Assembly: GCA_964582715.1 (NCBI GenBank)
Contig: CAZOSM010000004.1
Coordinates: 106,200-170,199, forward strand
DNA: 64,000 bases
From: MFZZ01 sp964582715
GTDB lineage: Bacteria > Patescibacteriota > Microgenomatia > UBA1406 > GWC2-37-13
Reading direction: 5' to 3'
Position numbers and translations under genes: made by a program. The notes under the pieces were generated by a model. It was not told where the DNA came from and ran no database searches. It saw only the letters and a list, made by a program, of their open reading frames with translations. Each line of letters starts with the position of its first letter. Position 1 is the stretch's first letter. Positions 59,695 through 64,000 of the stretch are shown here, piece after piece.

Positions 59695-60957
59695 ATGTCT
59701 GATGAAATCACTGAAATTAAACCTGATCTCAATAAGACTTCTCAAGAACAGAACCTGGCTACGGTAGCATTACCTGCAGAAATCGTCTCTGGTTTTAACT
59801 ATATCCAAAGTATTAATTGGAAGGAAAAACTAGATAATTTGGATCAATCTTTTGATACAGTAGAAGGTCAGCTGCAAACTTTATTACTTTCTGAGCAATG
59901 TAATCAAATATCGGAAGAAGAAGTTGGCTCTTACCTTATTAAAATAATTGAAAAAAAAGCAGCTCTCTTAGAAACAGGTGTAAAAATGGAGAGACATAAG
60001 CTTCAAGAGTCTCCGGATGACGTTTTCTTAAAATCTCAAACTGATCTTAAAGTTGCTCTTTCTGAAGGTTATAATGCAGAATTAAAGAAAATGCGTGAGG
60101 ACCAGAGATATACAACTGAGTTCTTTAATCAGTTCAAGCACAATGTCAACTCGGCAAAAGAGAGAGTAATTCATCAAACAAAAGAAATAGATCAAGGGTT
60201 AGAGCAATTTTTCCACGTATATAGACAAGGTCCAGGAGTCCCTCTCGTAGGACGGATTATACCTCTTACAGAAGTTGAATACAGAAATTATATGATTCAT
60301 AAATTTGGAAAGGTAGGGGACATAGCTCATGATATGGCTCAAACATCTGGTCAGACATCATTTCCCGAAAGCCAACAACCAAGGGGAGCTGTAGTTAAAT
60401 TAAATACAAATATATCTTTAAGGGATTCCAATATGCCAAGTTCCGGAATAACACTACATATTGATAGTAATTCCGCACTAAATTATGCTGCACATGAGAG
60501 TGTTCATTTAATTACTGATCTTACACATGCTGAAGAGGCAGTCGAAACAACCGATGGTTTAAGGATTATAGATAAACGTGGTTTTAGAGAGAGGTACTTA
60601 GATAAGGAAACGGGTAAATATGTCCAGTTAAGTAGACTGGAATCTGAGCTTCCGCTTGAAGCACTGGATGAAGGTACAGTTGTTTTTTTTCAAAGATATA
60701 TAGCATATGGACAAGATCTGCAAAAAGTAATTGAATCACTCGATAAGCCTTATCAAAGGTTATCTCAGAGTTATATCCAATCAGCAAAAGCTATAGCTCA
60801 ATTAGTGCAAGAAATAGGAATTGCTTCGGTAGCTTCAAATTATATTAATAGTACCCCTGCTGAGTTTTTGAAAGAAGTACGATCTAAATTAGGAGATCAT
60901 AGAACTGATCAATTTATTCAAGATTTACAGCAAGCACAGCAGAATATAAGAAATTAA
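59695..60957 (+). CDS. Putative zinc metalloprotease (HExxH), cytosolic
   Basis: A 420-aa soluble protein. The first 175 residues are helical and charged, likely coiled coil. Residues about 225-340 hold YAAHESVHLITD with H267, E268 and H271, and ALDEGTVVFF with E326, the HExxH...E layout of gluzincins. No family recognised. No signal peptide, so it is probably cytosolic or exported by another route. TATAAT (59680-59685) lies 9 nt before this ATG; a TTG 18 nt earlier is rejected. It lies between two tRNA-Ser genes. Confidence 0.6.
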   Translation: MSDEITEIKPDLNKTSQEQNLATVALPAEIVSGFNYIQSINWKEKLDNLDQSFDTVEGQLQTLLLSEQCNQISEEEVGSYLIKIIEKKAALLETGVKMERHKLQESPDDVFLKSQTDLKVALSEGYNAELKKMREDQRYTTEFFNQFKHNVNSAKERVIHQTKEIDQGLEQFFHVYRQGPGVPLVGRIIPLTEVEYRNYMIHKFGKVGDIAHDMAQTSGQTSFPESQQPRGAVVKLNTNISLRDSNMPSSGITLHIDSNSALNYAAHESVHLITDLTHAEEAVETTDGLRIIDKRGFRERYLDKETGKYVQLSRLESELPLEALDEGTVVFFQRYIAYGQDLQKVIESLDKPYQRLSQSYIQSAKAIAQLVQEIGIASVASNYINSTPAEFLKEVRSKLGDHRTDQFIQDLQQAQQNIRN

Positions 60958-60989
60958 TTAAAGTTATCTGTATAATATAATGACTTTAT

Positions 60990-61078
60990 GGAGAGGTGGC
61001 TGAGTGGCCGAAAGCAACGGTTTACTAAACCGTCGTCTGGGTAAAACCGGACCGCGAGTTCGAATCTCGCTCTCTCCG
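60990..61078 (+). tRNA. tRNA-Ser (anticodon ACU by sequence)
   Basis: Acceptor GGAGAGG/TCTCTCC, anticodon stem ACGGT/ACCGT around loop TTACTAA, giving anticodon ACU, which would read AGU. The normal bacterial tRNA for AGU/AGC has GCU. Class II variable arm TCTGG/CCGGA, T-arm GCGAGTTCGAATCTCGC. The 3' CCA is not encoded. 89 nt. Confidence 0.92.
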
Positions 61079-61306
61079 CAAAGCGATATAATCATCATAA
61101 AAATAAGCCATTTGGGGAATAGTAGCAATCTTTTCTTCAGGTTCGAAAATAGATTTTGGTAAATACTTCATTTTTGAAATTTTCGAACTGTTTATAATAT
61201 TTTGTTTGTCAGATTTTTCATATATTGAAGCCATAAACACTGAATAGTATGGCTTTAATCCTACCATGTATCTATGGTATAGATACATAATAAACGTGTT
61301 ATTCAA

Positions 61307-61717
61307 ATGGATTTTAATAAGGATTATTACAAACCGATTTGCTATCTCCAAATGGGACATGAACATACACTTCCACAACTTGCTCAATACCAGAATCATG
61401 TACAAATAAAACAAGTATTAGAAAATATCCGACATTCTCCAGATTTTATTTTTATATCAGAAAATAAAGAACAAGTATTTTTAGTAGAAGTTAAGTTTAG
61501 ATACGAATTAAATCAAACTAAAATTTTGAAACAAGTTGAAGAAATCAATCAAAAGTGGCAACCGTGCTTTATGTTTGTGGCAACAGAGGGAAAATTTTAT
61601 TTTAGTTTTTGTACAGAAATTATTACTCAAAATGGAGAAATGAACGAGTTAAGTGAGTATTGGATAAGTAAAAATATTCAGCAATTATTCAGAAATGTGT
61701 TAAATGAGTTTATATAA
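61307..61717 (+). CDS. PD-(D/E)XK nuclease-like protein
   Basis: A 136-aa protein. SPDFIFISENKEQVFLVEVK (about residues 44-63) gives the PD...ExK signature of restriction-endonuclease-like nucleases, followed by a helix and two strands (CFMFVATEGKFYFSF), the usual core order. No methylase or other restriction gene is nearby. It opens the accessory right-hand region. A minus-strand reading frame over the same DNA overlaps the tRNA and is rejected. Confidence 0.55.
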   Translation: MDFNKDYYKPICYLQMGHEHTLPQLAQYQNHVQIKQVLENIRHSPDFIFISENKEQVFLVEVKFRYELNQTKILKQVEEINQKWQPCFMFVATEGKFYFSFCTEIITQNGEMNELSEYWISKNIQQLFRNVLNEFI

Positions 61718-61792
61718 TAGGAAAAACCAATGTTATACTTTTGTAAGAAGTAATGTAATATTATTTATTATGATGAGAGGAGGTGAAATATA

Positions 61793-62344
61793 ATGGGAAA
61801 AATTCTAAAATGGGGAGGAATAGCTTTATTAGTCCTAATAGTTATTGGCGCTATGTCTTCTATGGGTTCTGATGAGGCAAAAAAAGTTGGAGAAACAACT
61901 AATGCCAATTCTCAAAATGCTGAAACAGTATCTAATGAGCAAGAAACACCAACTACTCAAACCTACAAAATTGGTGATTTAGTAGACTTAGACGGGAAGA
62001 CAATGGCTGTAAATGCAGTAGAGCCATACACAAGTGGAAATCAATTCATGGTTCCTAAAGATGGTAATAAATATGTAACTGTAGATATTACCTTGAAAAA
62101 TAATTCAAAAGAACCATATACATATAATCCTTATGAATTCAAACTTAATGATAGTGAGGATTATGGATATGATTATGCTATAACTGACAAAGAGCCAACG
62201 TTAAATTCTGGAACTATACAGCCAGGACAAACAACAAGAGGGTTTTTAACCTTTGAAATTCCTGAAGCAAATACAGCTTCACGATTAGTGTATACGCCAG
62301 GATTTTGGAGTACATCACAAATTATTGTTGATTTAGCACAATAA
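61793..62344 (+). CDS. DUF4352 domain exported protein
   Basis: A 183-aa protein: N-terminal membrane segment (KWGGIALLVLIVIGAMSSM), Asn/Thr/Gln-rich spacer, and an Ig-like DUF4352 domain (about 60-183; MVPKDGNKYVTVDITLKNNS, TYNPYEFKLND, GTIQPGQTTRGFLTFEIPE). Exported DUF4352 proteins are common in Firmicutes. It has a perfect Shine-Dalgarno (AGGAGGTG, about 61779-61786), unlike most genes here, which suggests acquisition from a Gram-positive donor. Confidence 0.85.
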   Translation: MGKILKWGGIALLVLIVIGAMSSMGSDEAKKVGETTNANSQNAETVSNEQETPTTQTYKIGDLVDLDGKTMAVNAVEPYTSGNQFMVPKDGNKYVTVDITLKNNSKEPYTYNPYEFKLNDSEDYGYDYAITDKEPTLNSGTIQPGQTTRGFLTFEIPEANTASRLVYTPGFWSTSQIIVDLAQ

Positions 62345-62359
62345 TTATCTTTTTTACAA

Positions 62360-62384
62360 CTGGATAGGATTTATTCCTATCCAG
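62360..62384. other. Perfect 10-bp hairpin between cistrons
   Basis: CTGGATAGGA and TCCTATCCAG around the loop TTTAT. No T-run follows on the plus strand, so it is not a standard terminator. It may reduce read-through or protect the 3' end of the DUF4352 message. Confidence 0.45.
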
Positions 62385-62406
62385 AATTGAAGGGATAATA
62401 AAAAAT

Positions 62407-63027
62407 ATGAAAGAAAAACTAACAAATATACTACTTGGAATTATTACTTTCTTATCTAGCGTAATAATGATATTAAATTTTTCTTCAGGAATAGTCGGTG
62501 GTATATGGTTGGCTTTTCTGGGCGAGTGGGGATTACTTATTTATGGATTTTTATTAGGTATTTTAATGCCTTTTGCTTATACAATAACACTTTTACCTTC
62601 AATGCTTTTCATGTTCCTAATAGGATTTGCTCAAAAGCATAGAAATTATTTCTTAATATCGGTATTTGGATTTCTAGGTTCATTAGTTTCTAATCTTATA
62701 ATAGCTTATTGGACATATTTTGTATTTGTAACATTTTTAAATAGAGCTGAACCTGTAAGTGTTATCCCAATACTTTTATGGGGCTATTCTACTGTACTTG
62801 GACCACTGTCGTATATGGCTCAAAAAGAAGGACCAGATAGTACTGGTAGCTATATGGGTGTTTTATTAGCAATCATTTGTTATCTTGTACTCACAATAAT
62901 AGCCTTTATAGGCTATCCTTCGTTTAATCATTTGATAATAGTAAGCGCAATATTTTCATTCATTACTATGACTTTAATATCACCTGCTTTAGTGGATGAA
63001 ACAGAAAGCAGGTACACAAATAAATAA
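62407..63027 (+). CDS. Polytopic membrane protein, unknown
   Basis: A 206-aa protein with six membrane segments (for example LTNILLGIITFLSSVIMILN and LIIAYWTYFVFVTFL). No family recognised. It follows the DUF4352 gene by 62 nt and precedes the truncated gene by 4 nt, so these probably form an operon. Confidence 0.65.
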   Translation: MKEKLTNILLGIITFLSSVIMILNFSSGIVGGIWLAFLGEWGLLIYGFLLGILMPFAYTITLLPSMLFMFLIGFAQKHRNYFLISVFGFLGSLVSNLIIAYWTYFVFVTFLNRAEPVSVIPILLWGYSTVLGPLSYMAQKEGPDSTGSYMGVLLAIICYLVLTIIAFIGYPSFNHLIIVSAIFSFITMTLISPALVDETESRYTNK

Positions 63028-63031
63028 GATT

Positions 63032-64000
63032 ATGTTTTTAATAAGATTAGTTTTATTATTACTATTAGCTCCCTTTAGATTAATATCAAATGCTTTTACC
63101 CCAAAAAAGAATATATTGGAAATAAAATTAAACTACTCAAACAGTTTATGTCATATAAATGTAATCAAGGGTGCAGATAAACTTTCAGATGAATTATTGA
63201 TATCTACATATATCCTTTTCCTTGCAAGATACTTTTATATATGTGATGATAGACAAGTGGAACCATTAAAATCCTTTCTATATGAAAATACACACTTAAC
63301 TAAATTTGAAACTGGAAATTTTGTATCTGCTATCTATGCTACTGTATTGCCAACACTAAATAAAAATGAAAAAAATGCTTTAAATCATATATTTATGTTT
63401 GGAATTCCTCCAGTGTACTATTCCGAAGAAGAAATATCAGGAAGAAAAATGGCAGAATACACAATAAAAATAACTGATAAATTACAATTGTATTTTTTAA
63501 TGTCATCAGGCCCAGATATTATTCTTTTACCATTATGCGTGGGAATACTTTATGAATATACGATGAATAAGTTAAAAAATACTAAAAATAAAGAAAAATT
63601 AAATAGATTGATTAAAAAACTAATTGAAGGATATCACAATGTTGACAACAGATCACATAATGGGATGTATCAACTACCAATGGAAGTTTTAGTGCAAGAT
63701 TTTCAAGAGCATAAACATTCATGTCATCTACTCAATGAAAAAGAAGTAAATCAAGAAGACTTAGCTAAACTTAAAAAGATTCAGTCTATTGTTGATTCTG
63801 AACATTTGGATAGATCAGTATTAGAGTGTAACGAATGTGGGCAATTATATCTTTATGAGTTTTATGAAAATGTGGATTTTAAAACGGGGAAAGATAAAAT
63901 TTATACTACTTATATCCCGATATATGATACACAAATAGAGGCAATAACTAACAAATCACCTATGGAGCTTTTACAATTAAAACCGAGGATTCAAGTAGAT
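63032..64000 (+). CDS. Partial CDS, CxxC-containing protein, truncated by window edge
   Basis: An open frame of 323 codons from the ATG at 63032 to the window end with no stop. The N-terminal 20 residues are hydrophobic (MFLIRLVLLLLLAPFRLISN), possibly an anchor; the rest is soluble and Lys/Glu-rich. LECNECGQLYLYEFYENVDF near residue 270 has a CxxC knuckle. No family recognised. Base composition is visibly more AT-rich than the left part of the window. Start 4 nt after the previous stop. Confidence 0.7.
   Translation, partial: MFLIRLVLLLLLAPFRLISNAFTPKKNILEIKLNYSNSLCHINVIKGADKLSDELLISTYILFLARYFYICDDRQVEPLKSFLYENTHLTKFETGNFVSAIYATVLPTLNKNEKNALNHIFMFGIPPVYYSEEEISGRKMAEYTIKITDKLQLYFLMSSGPDIILLPLCVGILYEYTMNKLKNTKNKEKLNRLIKKLIEGYHNVDNRSHNGMYQLPMEVLVQDFQEHKHSCHLLNEKEVNQEDLAKLKKIQSIVDSEHLDRSVLECNECGQLYLYEFYENVDFKTGKDKIYTTYIPIYDTQIEAITNKSPMELLQLKPRIQVD

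Noticed and set aside
61025..61414. Minus-strand reading frame of 129 codons
   Set aside because: It overlaps most of the tRNA-Ser gene and the start of the nuclease-like gene; its predicted C-terminus is just translated tRNA sequence.

Overview
ORGANISM. This is an AT-rich, gene-dense stretch with standard stop codons. It looks like a Candidate Phyla Radiation (Patescibacteria) genome, most likely a Microgenomates-type lineage. The evidence for this is the mixture of gene types: a short valyl-tRNA synthetase, an orphan 5S rRNA gene, an archaeal-style mevalonate operon, an ATP-dependent DNA ligase, an archaeal-type UMP kinase, a DUF2298 membrane protein, many small Thr/Pro-linked surface proteins, and TrbC/VirB2-like pilin hairpins. 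The lineage call is inference; no phylogenetic marker was compared. A recurring feature is a -10 box placed so close to the ATG (often exactly 6 nt) that the transcript should start at or beside the start codon. I used this rule to choose many starts. LAYOUT. 1-5.6 kb: ArsR-type regulator with a partial partner gene, DUF488 and RibD-like proteins, a large NHL/FN3/LysM surface protein, a DUF4105 protein and a soluble PAS histidine kinase. 5.7-18 kb: a membrane PAS histidine kinase, a DegT-like protein, a DUF892 protein, an L,D-transpeptidase divergent from a C39-TPR protein, two methyltransferases, YihY, DUF389, ChaB and other small proteins, a CAP-domain protein, a holin-like protein and DUF2130. 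18-22.4 kb: orphan 5S rRNA (minus strand) divergent from a PH-domain operon, a three-part membrane protein and an ECF-like sigma factor. 22.4-27.1 kb: HMG-CoA reductase, HMG-CoA synthase, thiolase, DUF35 and mevalonate kinase, which is the upper mevalonate pathway. 27.1-32.3 kb: two TrbC-like pilins, UppS-like prenyltransferase, Fic, ATP-dependent DNA ligase and a GT2 glycosyltransferase. 32.3-39.1 kb: an sORF and a long symmetric hairpin, DUF2298, ValRS, then rpmH-yidC-jag without rnpA. 39.2-55.4 kb: the most unusual region, a cell-envelope cluster resembling part of a type IV secretion system. 55.4-61 kb: an RHH-nucleotidyltransferase fusion, a UMP kinase-methyltransferase fusion, RecF, two tRNA-Ser genes, a YdjM-like membrane protein and a putative metalloprotease. 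61-64 kb: lower-GC accessory genes (PD-(D/E)XK-like, DUF4352, membrane protein, truncated CxxC protein). THE ENVELOPE CLUSTER. It encodes a 1364-aa charged protein with a C-terminal membrane segment and a 718-aa Cys-rich exported protein carrying a pilin-like TM hairpin. It also encodes a VirB6/TrbL-like polytopic protein and two secreted enzymes, one lysozyme-like and one C39-like. These two enzymes share an almost identical N-terminal module and each is followed by a small membrane-anchored partner. Divergent to them is a 1409-aa ClpC-type AAA+ unfoldase. A block of about 300 aa holding four degenerate repeats interrupts its second ATPase domain where ClpP-binding loops normally lie; the protein also has N-terminal YNGIG repeats and a C-terminal zinc ribbon. 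A small TM protein, an M50-like protease and another pilin-like protein follow. No VirB4, VirB11 or VirD4 ATPase is in the window. The working hypothesis is an envelope-spanning secretion or pilus machine with dedicated wall hydrolases and an unusual unfoldase.
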